This document shows, piece by piece, positions 9,133 to 17,125 of a DNA stretch of 64,000 nucleotides (the stretch's first letter is position 1; each line of letters opens with the position of its first letter). A program made the translations under genes and the position numbers. This stretch comes from Streptomyces sp. NBC_01304 (GTDB lineage Bacteria; Actinomycetota; Actinomycetes; Streptomycetales; Streptomycetaceae): contig NZ_CP109055.1 in assembly GCF_035975855.1 (NCBI RefSeq), forward strand, positions 2,294,001 through 2,358,000, in the 5' to 3' direction. Under the pieces are notes generated by a model. It worked only from the letters and a program-made list of their open reading frames with translations. It made no database searches and was not told the DNA's origin.

Positions 9133-10441
9133 CACTTGCCTTCCTCTGCGCGGGGACGTGGTGGTGGCGCCGGTGGACGGGACGTACGAGCTCATTGGCC
9201 ACGAAGCCCACCGCGAGCAGGCCGATCATGATGGTGAGCGAGAGCCCGTAGAGCCCGGCGCCGCTCTTGCCCGCCGCCTCCTGGGAGTCGGCCACCCGGT
9301 TCACGATCAGCGGCCCGAGCACGCCCGCGGTGGACCAGGCGGTGAGCAGCCTGCCGTGGATGGCGCCCACCTGGTACGTGCCGAAGAGGTCCTTCAGATA
9401 CGCGGGGATCGTCGCGAAGCCGCCGCCGTAGAAGGACAGGATCACCAGGGCGCAGCAGATGAACAGCGGCTTCGAGCCGTCCCCGAAGCGGGCGATCAGC
9501 AGGTACATCAGCGCGCCCACGCCGAGGTAGACCCGGTAGGCGTTCTTGCGGCCGATCAGGTCGGAGGTGGAGGACCAGCCGATGCGGCCCGCCATGTTGG
9601 CCGCCGAGAGCAGCGCCACGAAGCCCGCGGCCGCGGAGGCCGTGACGGGTGCGCTGGAGTCCGCGAAGAAGTCCGTGATCATCGGGGCGGCCTTCTCGAG
9701 GATGCCGATGCCCGCGGTGACGTTCATGCAGAGGACGACCCACAGGCACCAGAACTGCGGGGTGCGCACGGCGGAGCGTGCGGAGACCTGGGGACCGGTG
9801 AGTTCGGGGGCCCGCTGCTCGCCGCTCGCGCCGGTGGCCGGCCGCGGGACGCGGATGAGGAGTACGCCGAGGGACATGAAGAGGGCGTACGTCACTCCGT
9901 GGATCAGGAACGCGAGCGCGATGCCCTGGGTCCCGAGGGGGAAGGACTCGATCATCTGCGCCGACCAGGGCGAGGCGATCAGCGCGCCGCCGCCGAAGCC
10001 CATGATGGCGATGCCGGTGGCCATGCCGGGCCGGTCCGGGAACCACTTGATCAATGTGGAGACCGGCGAGATGTAGCCGATGCCGAGCCCGATGCCGCCG
10101 ACGAAGCCGTAGCCGAAGACGATCAGCCAGTACTGCTCGGTCCAGGCGCCGAGGGCGGCGAGCACGAACCCCGAGGAGAAGCAGTACAGCGCCACGGTCA
10201 TCGCCCAACGCGGCCCGTTGCGCTCCACGAGGGTGCCGCCGAACGCGGCGGACAGGCCGAGCATCACGATGGCCAGCTGGAAGGGCAGGGCGCTCTGCGT
10301 ACCGGAGAGCCCGAGCTGCAGTTCCAGCGGCGGCTTGAAGACGCTCCAGGCGTAGGCCTGGCCGATGGAGAGGTGGACGGAAAGGGCTGCGGGCGGCACC
10401 AGCCAGCGGCTCCAGCCGACAGGTGCGAGAGGCGGGCTCAT
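9104..10441 (-). CDS. OFA family MFS transporter (oxalate/formate antiporter type)
   Basis: Twelve-helix carrier of 445 residues. Family features include GQAYAWSVFKPPL in the first helix region and GLGIGYISPVSTLIKWFPDR, then GMATGIAIMGFGGGALIASP, in the fourth and fifth. OFA members exchange oxalate, formate or related carboxylates. The ATG at 10441 is preferred; an upstream in-frame ATG at 10534 would add 31 hydrophilic residues before the first helix. The nearby formate dehydrogenase supports formate or oxalate as substrate, but no oxalyl-CoA decarboxylase is in the window. A degenerate FCD box lies 54-66 nt upstream. Confidence 0.92.
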   Translation of the reverse strand: MSPPLAPVGWSRWLVPPAALSVHLSIGQAYAWSVFKPPLELQLGLSGTQSALPFQLAIVMLGLSAAFGGTLVERNGPRWAMTVALYCFSSGFVLAALGAWTEQYWLIVFGYGFVGGIGLGIGYISPVSTLIKWFPDRPGMATGIAIMGFGGGALIASPWSAQMIESFPLGTQGIALAFLIHGVTYALFMSLGVLLIRVPRPATGASGEQRAPELTGPQVSARSAVRTPQFWCLWVVLCMNVTAGIGILEKAAPMITDFFADSSAPVTASAAAGFVALLSAANMAGRIGWSSTSDLIGRKNAYRVYLGVGALMYLLIARFGDGSKPLFICCALVILSFYGGGFATIPAYLKDLFGTYQVGAIHGRLLTAWSTAGVLGPLIVNRVADSQEAAGKSGAGLYGLSLTIMIGLLAVGFVANELVRPVHRRHHHVPAQRKASDDDTVREDA

Positions 10442-10494
10442 GGTCGCGAACTCTAGGAAGGCCGGGGCGGGTTGGGAAGGGTGTCGACCGAACA

Positions 10495-10507
10495 CCCGTA
10501 TGCGATA
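10495..10507. promoter_or_regulatory. Candidate FCD-GntR operator, box 4 (degenerate)
   Basis: CCCGTATGCGATA matches the box before formate dehydrogenase (ACTGTATGCAATA) at 10 of 13 positions. It lies 54-66 nt upstream of the OFA carrier start. It is the weakest of the four boxes and is supported mainly by its position. Confidence 0.35.
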
Positions 10508-10655
10508 TGCAGTTTCGTCGAACCGTTGAGTCAATTGAATGATCTAACGCGACAATTGGCCCGTCCGGGGCAAAATGCGCATCCACATTTTTCCGGTTTC
10601 GTTGCTAATCGTGAGGCCCGTAAACAGGGCTTCCCGAAAACGAAGGAAAATGATC

Positions 10656-11114
10656 ATGTTTCGTAAGTCCCTGGCCGTAATCGGCGCCATCGCCGCCCTC
10701 TTCGCCGCCGCCGTCAGCCCGGCCTTCGCCGCGGGCGGGGACGACGCCCCCGGCGGGAACGCGAAGGGCAACGCCAAGCTCGGGCTCGACATCCCCAACA
10801 CCACCGTCGGCGACAAGCTGTGCGGCGCTCCGTGGCACTGGACCGGCCCGGGCAACGTCGGCGCCGGCGACGGATCGTACAACGCCTGCAACCGCCCGTC
10901 GGGCGGCAGCGACCGTGACAGCGGCATCAACATCCTCAACGACGCCTGTCTCGCGCCCTGGCAGTGGAACGGCCCGCTGTCCATCCTTTCGTCGACCGCT
11001 CCCTACAACGCCTGCAACGAGAAGTCCGGCAAGGACATGGTCGTGGCCCCGAAGGAGCTGACCCTGCAGGGCACCGCCACCACCACCTCCAACACCAAGG
11101 TCGGCAAGAACTGA
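10656..11114 (+). CDS. Secreted protein with two Trp/Cys repeats, function unknown
   Basis: Protein of 152 residues with a clear Sec signal peptide (hydrophobic core AVIGAIAALFAAAVSPAFA, cleavage after AFA). The mature part has two copies of a motif C-x-A-P-W-x-W-x-G-P followed by YNACN: LCGAPWHWTGP with SYNACN, and ACLAPWQWNGP with PYNACN. Each copy has a Cys at either end, so two small disulfide-closed loops are likely. I chose the ATG at 10656 because GAAGGA sits 8 nt upstream. It is followed by a strong terminator and is divergent from the OFA gene. I do not recognise the family; a cell-surface or matrix role is a guess. Confidence 0.75.
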   Translation: MFRKSLAVIGAIAALFAAAVSPAFAAGGDDAPGGNAKGNAKLGLDIPNTTVGDKLCGAPWHWTGPGNVGAGDGSYNACNRPSGGSDRDSGINILNDACLAPWQWNGPLSILSSTAPYNACNEKSGKDMVVAPKELTLQGTATTTSNTKVGKN

Positions 11115-11144
11115 CCGCCGCCCGACCCGGCATCCCCGAGCCCT

Positions 11145-11179
11145 GCAGCCCGGCCCCTCTCCCCGAGGGGCCGGGCTGC
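11145..11179 (+). terminator. Strong hairpin terminator
   Basis: Perfect 15-bp arms GCAGCCCGGCCCCTC and GAGGGGCCGGGCTGC with a 5-nt loop, 30 nt after the secreted-protein stop. No U-tract follows, as is usual in Streptomyces. Confidence 0.85.
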
Positions 11180-11303
11180 GGCACGTCCGCCACCCGAACC
11201 GCCGCTCCGCGCCAGGTCCGCCGCCCGCACCCGAACGCGGCCCCGAACGCGGGACCCGGTCAACTCCCGCTCCTGTGCGAAGTCTTGCCGCACCTCATTC
11301 CAT

Positions 11304-11316
11304 ACTGTAGACAATA
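11304..11316 (+). promoter_or_regulatory. Candidate FCD-GntR operator, box 2
   Basis: ACTGTAGACAATA, containing the dyad TGT-AG-ACA. It matches box 1 at 12 of 13 positions and box 3 at 11 of 13, and lies 101-113 nt before the ketopantoate-reductase-like start. Confidence 0.55.
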
Positions 11317-11416
11317 TTCAGTCGACATCGAGTGGCCCGGCAGCCGAGCGTCCGCCCGGTCCGCTCCCGTCCTTCGACGCCCTTCCATCGGTTCCCTCGA
11401 CCGAACGGAGAGCCAA

Positions 11417-12388
11417 GTGAAAGTCGCAGTTGTCGGTGCCGGAGCGATCGGCGCCTACGTCGGAGCCGCGCTGCACCGCGCCGGCGCCGATGTCCATCTC
11501 GTCGCCCGTGGACCGCACTTGGCGGCCATGCGGCAGCACGGAGTCAGGGTGCTCAGCCCGCGCGGTGACTGGACCGCGCAGGTGCCCGCGACGGACCGGC
11601 CGGCCGACATCGGCCCGGTCGACCATGTCTTCCTGGGACTCAAGGCCAACTCCTATGCGGCGTGCGGGCCGCTGGTCGAGCCGCTGCTCCAGGACCACAC
11701 GTCGGTGATCGCCGCGCAGAACGGCATCCCCTGGTGGTACTTCCACCGGCACGGCGGCCCGCACGACGGGCAGCGCGTCGAGAGCGTCGACCCCGGCGGC
11801 TCGGTCAGCGCGGTCCTGGAGCAGCGGCGGGCCATCGGGTGCGTCGTCTACGCGGCAACGGAGCTGGAGGGTCCGGGAGTTGTACGCCACCTCGAAGGCA
11901 CCCGGTTCTCCATCGGCGAGCCCGACCGGTCGGTGTCCAAGCGCTGCCTGGAGTTCAGCGAGGCCATGCAGGCGGGCGGGCTCAAGTGCCCCGTCGAGCC
12001 GGATCTGCGCAAGGACATCTGGATCAAGCTGCTCGGCAACATCTCCTTCAACCCGATCAGCGCGCTGACCCGGGCCACGATGGTTCAGATGTGCCGGCAT
12101 CGCACGACGCGCCAGGTCATCGAGTTGATGATGGCCGAGACCCTGGCCGTCGCCGAGGCGCTCGGCTGCCGCCCCGACATCTCCATCGAGCGCCGCATCG
12201 CGGGCGCCGAGCGGGTCGGCGACCACCGGACGTCGACGCTCCAGGACCTGGAGAAGGGCAAACCGCTCGAACTCGACGTACTGCTCGCCGCCGTCGTCGA
12301 GTTGGCGTCCATCGCCGACGTCCCGGTGCCCACCTTGCGCACGGTGGACGCCATTTCCGATCTCCTCGCCCGGGGGACCGCCGCCTGA
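11417..12388 (+). CDS. Ketopantoate reductase family protein (PanE/ApbA)
   Basis: NADPH-dependent 2-oxoacid reductase fold, 323 residues. The N-terminus has VAVVGAGAIGAYVGAALHRAG for nucleotide binding. The C-terminal domain has the family Lys in DIWIKLLGNISFNPISALTRAT, plus a conserved ELDVLL segment. The start is the GTG at 11417 with GGAG 7 nt before it. Because it carries an FCD box and precedes the HPP and formate dehydrogenase genes, it may act on a 2-oxoacid of the formate/oxalate pathway rather than in pantothenate synthesis. This is inference from context. Confidence 0.92.
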   Translation: MKVAVVGAGAIGAYVGAALHRAGADVHLVARGPHLAAMRQHGVRVLSPRGDWTAQVPATDRPADIGPVDHVFLGLKANSYAACGPLVEPLLQDHTSVIAAQNGIPWWYFHRHGGPHDGQRVESVDPGGSVSAVLEQRRAIGCVVYAATELEGPGVVRHLEGTRFSIGEPDRSVSKRCLEFSEAMQAGGLKCPVEPDLRKDIWIKLLGNISFNPISALTRATMVQMCRHRTTRQVIELMMAETLAVAEALGCRPDISIERRIAGAERVGDHRTSTLQDLEKGKPLELDVLLAAVVELASIADVPVPTLRTVDAISDLLARGTAA

Positions 12389-12441
12389 GAGACGCCGGAC
12401 GGCAGTCCGGCAGCTCCACCTTCAGGGGAGGACCGCTTTCC

Positions 12442-13068
12442 ATGCCGCGTACGACCACCTCCCGGACCGCATCCTTACGGACCGGGAGAAACGCCCCGCC
12501 GCCTGCCGCACCGTCGCCCTGGTATCGCACCAAGGCGCCTCCCCGCGGCCCGGCGCGAGCCACTCTGATCGCCACCGGAACCAGCATCTGCGCCCTGCTG
12601 ATCCTGGTGGCGCTCGGAACCTGGTGGGGGCAGACCCTGCTGATCCCGCCACTGGCCGCGAGCATGGCGCTGGTGGCGGGAGCGTCCGGCACCCCGCTCG
12701 GCCAGCCGCGCAATGTGGTGGGCGGGCAGCTGGTGGCCGCGGTCACCGGCTACCTGGTGGTGCTGATCGGCGGGGCGAACGCGTGGAGCGCGGCCGTGGC
12801 GGGCGGGCTCGCGCTGGGCGCGATGCTGACACTGCGGATGGCGCACTCGCCCGCCGCCGCCACCGCGATGATCGTCGGGCTCACCGGGCCCCCGGCGCCG
12901 GCCTTCCTCGGGCTGCTCCTGCTGGCCACGGTGCTGCTTGTCGCCGTGGGCCTGGTGGGGGCGAGGGCGCCCGGCAGCCGTACCCCGTCTATTGGTGGTG
13001 ACCGGCGGCTCGCATTGCGGCGGCACACATCCCGGCGGCTCAAATCCCTTACAAGAGGCTTCCGTTGA
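12442..13068 (+). CDS. HPP family membrane protein
   Basis: Integral membrane protein of 208 residues with a basic cytoplasmic N-terminus of about 40 residues, four to five hydrophobic helices and a basic C-terminal tail. The segment LLIPPLAASMALVAGA, then PLGQPRNVVGGQL, matches the HPP family, which includes plastid nitrite carriers. The GGAGG upstream of the ATG at 12442 supports this start. It sits between the ketopantoate-reductase-like gene and the formate dehydrogenase, so transport of a small anion such as formate or nitrite is plausible but unproven. Confidence 0.88.
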   Translation: MPRTTTSRTASLRTGRNAPPPAAPSPWYRTKAPPRGPARATLIATGTSICALLILVALGTWWGQTLLIPPLAASMALVAGASGTPLGQPRNVVGGQLVAAVTGYLVVLIGGANAWSAAVAGGLALGAMLTLRMAHSPAAATAMIVGLTGPPAPAFLGLLLLATVLLVAVGLVGARAPGSRTPSIGGDRRLALRRHTSRRLKSLTRGFR

Positions 13069-13084
13069 AGCTCGCCTACAGAAT

Positions 13085-13097
13085 ACTGTATGCAATA
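13085..13097 (+). promoter_or_regulatory. Candidate FCD-GntR operator, box 3
   Basis: ACTGTATGCAATA lies 62-74 nt before the formate dehydrogenase start used here. It matches box 2 at 11 of 13 positions; the two differences are in the centre of the dyad. Confidence 0.5.
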
Positions 13098-13158
13098 GGG
13101 CGCACCCACTGGTCACAAGCCAGGGGCCATCTCCATGGGCAGGTATGAGGAGCGCAGC

Positions 13159-15126
13159 GTGAAGAAGCGAAACCGAACTCCCAAGACGTACAACCGACTT
13201 ACTCATCCCCTGGTCCGGGACTCGCGCGACGAGCCGTTGCGCCGCGCCACCTGGGACGAGGCGCTGCAGCGGGCCGCCGCGGGGTTCCGCACGGCCCGCG
13301 AGGAGCACGGCCCCGACTCCTTCGCCATGCTGTCCTGCGCCCGCGCCACCAATGAAATGAACTACGTGGCACAGAAGTTCACCCGCGTGGTGATGGGCAC
13401 CAACAACGTCGACTCCTGCAACCGCACCTGTCACGCACCGAGCGTCGCCGGCCTGTCCGCGGCCTTCGGTTCGGGCGGCGGCACCTCTTCGTACGAGGAG
13501 GTGGAGCACACCGACTTCATCCTGATGTGGGGCTCCAACGCCCGCTTCGCGCACCCGATCTTCTTCCAGCACGTCCTCAAGGGGATCCACAACGGCGCCC
13601 GGATGTACGCCGTCGACCCGCGCCGCACGTCCACCGCCGAGTGGGCGGAGAGCTGGCTCGGCCTCAACGTCGGCACGGACATCCCGCTCGCGCACGCCGT
13701 CGGGCGGGAGATCATCCGTGCGGGGCTGCACAACAGGACGTTCATCGAGCGCGCGACGAGCGGTTTCGCGGAGTACGCCGCGCTGGTGGAGCCCTGGACG
13801 CTGTCGCTCGCGGAGAAGGTGACGGGCGTACCCGCCGCCGCCATCCGCGACCTCGCCCATGCCTTCGCCACCGCCGAGCGGGCCCAGCTCTGCTGGACCC
13901 TCGGCATCACCGAACACCACAACGGCACGGACAACGTACGGGCGTTGATCAATCTCTCGCTCCTGACCGGGCACGTCGGCCGGTGGGGCGCGGGCGTACA
14001 GCCGCTGCGCGGACAGAACAACGTGCAGGGCGGCGGCGACATGGGCGCCATCCCCAACCGGCTGCCCGGCTTCCAGGACATCCTGAACGACGGCCACCGG
14101 GCGAAGTTCGAGACGGCCTGGGACACGGTGATCCAGCCGCGCTACGGCATGACGCTCACCGAGATGTTCGAGTCGATGGAGCACGGCACGCTGCGCGCCG
14201 TCTACTGCATCGGCGAGAACCCGGCCCAGTCCGAGGCCGACAGCGAGCAGGCACTGCGCCGGCTCGCCGCACTCGACCACCTGGTCGTGCAGGACATCTT
14301 CCTGACCAAGACGGCCGAGATGGCCGACGTGGTGCTGCCCGCCACGGCCGCCTGGGCGGAGACGGACGGTACGACGACCAACAGCGAACGGCGGGTTCAG
14401 CGGGTACGCGCCGCCCTCACGCCGCCCGGTGAGGCGCGCGAGGACATCGACATCATCTGCGACATCGCCGGACGCCTCGGCCACGAATGGAAGTTCGCCG
14501 ACTCCGAGGCCGTGTGGAACGAGCTGCGCTCCCTGTCCCCCGATCACTTCGGCATGACGTACGAGCGTCTCGACGTGCACCAGGGCCTGCAGTGGCCCTG
14601 CCCCGACGAGGACAAGCTGCCGTCGAGCTTCCTGCACGGCCGGCTGTGGGAGACCGACCCCGCGCTGCGCGGTCGCCGAGCGCCCTTCGGCCTGGTCGAG
14701 CACGATCCGCCGGTCGACCTGACCGACGAGACGTATCCGCTGCGCCTGACGACCGGGCGTCGCCTGGACTCATACAACACCGGTGTGCAGAGCGGCGGTT
14801 TCGCCTCTCCGCTGCGCCGCGGCGAGTACATCGAGCTGTGCCCCGAGGACGCGGAGCACTACGGCGTCCGGGTGGGCGAGGAGGTCCTGGTCGCCTCCCG
14901 GCGCGGGACGGTCACCGCGCCGGTCTGGGTCGACCCGGCGCTGCGGCCCGGGCTCGCCTTCATGACCATGCACTTTCCCGACGAGGTGGACACCAACCAG
15001 CTGACGATCGAGGCGAATTGCCCGATCGCGGGGACGGCGGAGTTCAAGGCGTCGGCAATACGAATCGAGAAGCTGCCGGCCGGTTTCGCGCCGGCCGATG
15101 CGCCGGTCACGGCCGTGAGGAGCTGA
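13159..15126 (+). CDS. Formate dehydrogenase catalytic subunit lacking its N-terminal Fe4S4 domain
   Basis: Molybdopterin oxidoreductase of 655 residues expected to oxidise formate to CO2. The active-site region reads NNVDSCNRTCHAPSVAG; the Cys of RTCH (residue 91) aligns with the selenocysteine of E. coli FdhF, so this is a Cys enzyme. The C-terminal molydop-binding domain is complete (LRLTTGRRLDSYNTGVQSGG). The [4Fe-4S] domain that normally opens the chain is absent: the protein starts at NRLTHPLVRDS, and the missing module is the C-terminus of 17122-18018. I prefer the GTG at 13159 (GAGGAG 6 nt upstream) over the ATG at 13135. Confidence 0.92.
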   Translation: MKKRNRTPKTYNRLTHPLVRDSRDEPLRRATWDEALQRAAAGFRTAREEHGPDSFAMLSCARATNEMNYVAQKFTRVVMGTNNVDSCNRTCHAPSVAGLSAAFGSGGGTSSYEEVEHTDFILMWGSNARFAHPIFFQHVLKGIHNGARMYAVDPRRTSTAEWAESWLGLNVGTDIPLAHAVGREIIRAGLHNRTFIERATSGFAEYAALVEPWTLSLAEKVTGVPAAAIRDLAHAFATAERAQLCWTLGITEHHNGTDNVRALINLSLLTGHVGRWGAGVQPLRGQNNVQGGGDMGAIPNRLPGFQDILNDGHRAKFETAWDTVIQPRYGMTLTEMFESMEHGTLRAVYCIGENPAQSEADSEQALRRLAALDHLVVQDIFLTKTAEMADVVLPATAAWAETDGTTTNSERRVQRVRAALTPPGEAREDIDIICDIAGRLGHEWKFADSEAVWNELRSLSPDHFGMTYERLDVHQGLQWPCPDEDKLPSSFLHGRLWETDPALRGRRAPFGLVEHDPPVDLTDETYPLRLTTGRRLDSYNTGVQSGGFASPLRRGEYIELCPEDAEHYGVRVGEEVLVASRRGTVTAPVWVDPALRPGLAFMTMHFPDEVDTNQLTIEANCPIAGTAEFKASAIRIEKLPAGFAPADAPVTAVRS

Positions 15127-15130
15127 GACT

Positions 15131-17125
15131 GTGGATCTGCACTTCGGTGACAGCAAGCCGACGGACGAGGAGCGGGCGGCGATCGACGCCCTGCTCGGTC
15201 CTCCGGAGTCGGCGTGGGAAGGTGCCGCGGACCGTACCGATGCCGATCTGCGCTGGGCGCGCGGGGGCCGGGCGGCGCGGGAGCGGCGGGATCTGCTGTT
15301 GCCGGGGTTGCACGCGGTGAACGACCGGGTGGGGTGGATCAGCGAGGGCGCCCTCGACTATCTGTGCCGGCGGCTGACGGTGCCGCCGGCGGAGGCGTAC
15401 GGGGTGGCCACGTTCTACTCCATGTTCGCGGTGAAGCCGCGGCCCGCGACTGTGGTGCACGTCTGCACGGACTTGGCTTGCGCGGCCCGGGGTTCGGCTT
15501 CGGTGTGTGCGAGCTTGGCTGCCCGGCTGGGCCCTGCGGGTACGCCGGTGGCGGGTGGGGCCGTGTGGGAGGAGAGCCCGTGCCTGGGCTTGTGCGAGCG
15601 GGCTCCGGCGGCGTTGGTGGTGCGGGCAGGGGTATCCCCTGATGAATCAGCCCGTCCGGCGTTTGAGGACAACCCTTTGGAAGCCGGCGGCAGCCTTACG
15701 GGAAGGAGCGGGGCGGGGGATCAAAACGGCCCCGGCGACAGCCTGTTGGCCGCGCTCAGCGGGCAGGAACCCGAGCCGAGGGAGCGGCAAAGAGCCACCG
15801 CCGTCATAGCCCCGGCGACCGCCGAAGCCATAGCCCTGGCCGCCGCGGCACCGGAAGCGGCAACCCCCGAACCCGCAGCCGCACTCGCCGTCCCCCAGGC
15901 AGGCCAGGACGGCCTGATCCTCCTGCGACGGGTCGGGGTCGTAGACCCCGAGAACCTCGACGACTACCGGGCCAATGGCGGCTACGAGGCCCTGCGGAGG
16001 GCCTTCAAACTCGGCCCCGCCGGAGTGATCCGCGAGGTCACCGAGGCCGGCCTCCTAGGAAGGGGCGGCGCCGCCTTCCCCACGGGCCGCAAGTGGAGCG
16101 CGACCGCCGCCCAGCCCGACCACCCGCACTACCTGGTCTGCAACGCGGACGAATCCGAGCCCGGCACCTTCAAGGACCGCGTCCTGATGGAGGGCGACCC
16201 GTACTCCCTCATCGAGGCGATGACGATCGCGGGCTACGCGACCGGCGCCCACCTCGGTTACCTCTACCTCCGCGGCGAGTACCCCCGCGCCCTGCGGCGC
16301 CTGGAGCACGCCATCTCCCAGGCCAGGGCACGCGGCCTGCTCGGCCCGGACGTCCTCGGCCAGGGGTACGCCTTCGACATCGAGATCCGGCGCGGCGCGG
16401 GAGCGTACATCTGCGGCGAGGAGACGGCGCTCTTCAACTCCATCGAGGGGTACCGGGGCGAACCCCGGTCCAAGCCGCCGTTCCCCGTCGAGAAGGGCCT
16501 GTTCGGCAAGCCGACCGCCGAGAACAACGTCGAGACGCTGGTCAACGTCCTGCCGATCCTGACCATGGGGGCGCAGGCGTACGCGGCCATCGGGACGGAG
16601 AAGTCCACCGGGCCCAAGCTGTTCTGCGTCTCGGGCAACGTGGAGCGCCCGGGGATCTACGAGCTGCCGTTCGGCGCGACCCTCGGCGACCTCCTCGACC
16701 TGGCGGGCAAGCCCGCACGACTGCGGGCCGTCCTCCTCGGCGGGGCAGCCGGCGGCTTCGTACGCCCCGATGAACTGGACATTCCGCTGACCTTCGAGGG
16801 CACGAGGGAGGCCGGCACGACCCTCGGATCGGGCGTGGTCCTCGCCCTGGACGACAGCGTCCCGCTGCCCCGGATGCTCCTGCGGATCGCGGAGTTCTTC
16901 CGCGACGAGTCGTGCGGCCAGTGCGTGCCGTGCCGGGTCGGCACGGTCCGCCAGGAGGAGGCGCTGCACCGCATCGCCGACCGCACGGGCGCGGCGGCCG
17001 CCGAGGACATCAACCTGCTCAGGGAAGTGGGGGCGGCCATGAAGGACGCCTCGATCTGCGGTCTGGGGCAGACCGCGTGGAACGCCGTGGAATCGGCCAT
17101 CGACCGGCTTGGAGCGTACGAATGA
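15131..17125 (+). CDS. Formate dehydrogenase NuoE-NuoF fusion (NADH-binding subunit)
   Basis: Diaphorase subunit of 664 residues that passes electrons from the iron-sulfur chain to NAD. Residues 1-165 are NuoE-like, with [2Fe-2S] ligands C112, C117, C151 and C155. Residues 260-664 are NuoF-like, with the FMN/NADH motif GRGGAAFPTGRKW near 310 and [4Fe-4S] ligands C595, C598, C601 and C643. In related NAD-linked formate dehydrogenases these are usually two genes. The 100-residue linker contains residues encoded by a dispersed repeat (172-197) and then an Ala/Pro/Glu-rich stretch. The GTG start is 4 nt after the catalytic gene, and the end overlaps the next gene by ATGA. Confidence 0.93.
   Translation: MDLHFGDSKPTDEERAAIDALLGPPESAWEGAADRTDADLRWARGGRAARERRDLLLPGLHAVNDRVGWISEGALDYLCRRLTVPPAEAYGVATFYSMFAVKPRPATVVHVCTDLACAARGSASVCASLAARLGPAGTPVAGGAVWEESPCLGLCERAPAALVVRAGVSPDESARPAFEDNPLEAGGSLTGRSGAGDQNGPGDSLLAALSGQEPEPRERQRATAVIAPATAEAIALAAAAPEAATPEPAAALAVPQAGQDGLILLRRVGVVDPENLDDYRANGGYEALRRAFKLGPAGVIREVTEAGLLGRGGAAFPTGRKWSATAAQPDHPHYLVCNADESEPGTFKDRVLMEGDPYSLIEAMTIAGYATGAHLGYLYLRGEYPRALRRLEHAISQARARGLLGPDVLGQGYAFDIEIRRGAGAYICGEETALFNSIEGYRGEPRSKPPFPVEKGLFGKPTAENNVETLVNVLPILTMGAQAYAAIGTEKSTGPKLFCVSGNVERPGIYELPFGATLGDLLDLAGKPARLRAVLLGGAAGGFVRPDELDIPLTFEGTREAGTTLGSGVVLALDDSVPLPRMLLRIAEFFRDESCGQCVPCRVGTVRQEEALHRIADRTGAAAAEDINLLREVGAAMKDASICGLGQTAWNAVESAIDRLGAYE
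15645..15720 (+). repeat. Dispersed palindromic repeat, copy 2, inside a coding region
   Basis: Starts AATCAGCCCGTCCGGCG, then TTTGAGGAC, and ends GGGAAGGAGCGGGGCGGGGG, so it is the same element as copy 1. It lies exactly between the NuoE and NuoF domains. It keeps the frame open because the TGA in GTTTGAGGAC is out of frame here and the copy encodes ESARPAFED. A few differences from copy 1 (AACCCTTTGG in place of the second half-palindrome) suggest drift after insertion. Confidence 0.7.

Larger units (their letters stand above)
11115..11416. other. Intergenic region with terminator and FCD box
   Basis: This gap holds the terminator at 11145-11179, a GC-rich stretch with a short direct repeat (CGAACGCGG, near 11231 and 11244), and then an AT-richer promoter-like segment with the FCD box at 11304. 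No coding signal was seen. Confidence 0.6.

Noticed and set aside
13159..15126. Selenocysteine UGA codon in formate dehydrogenase
   Set aside because: The active-site position is a plain Cys codon (TGT) in NRTCHAPSVAG, and no in-frame TGA is present.
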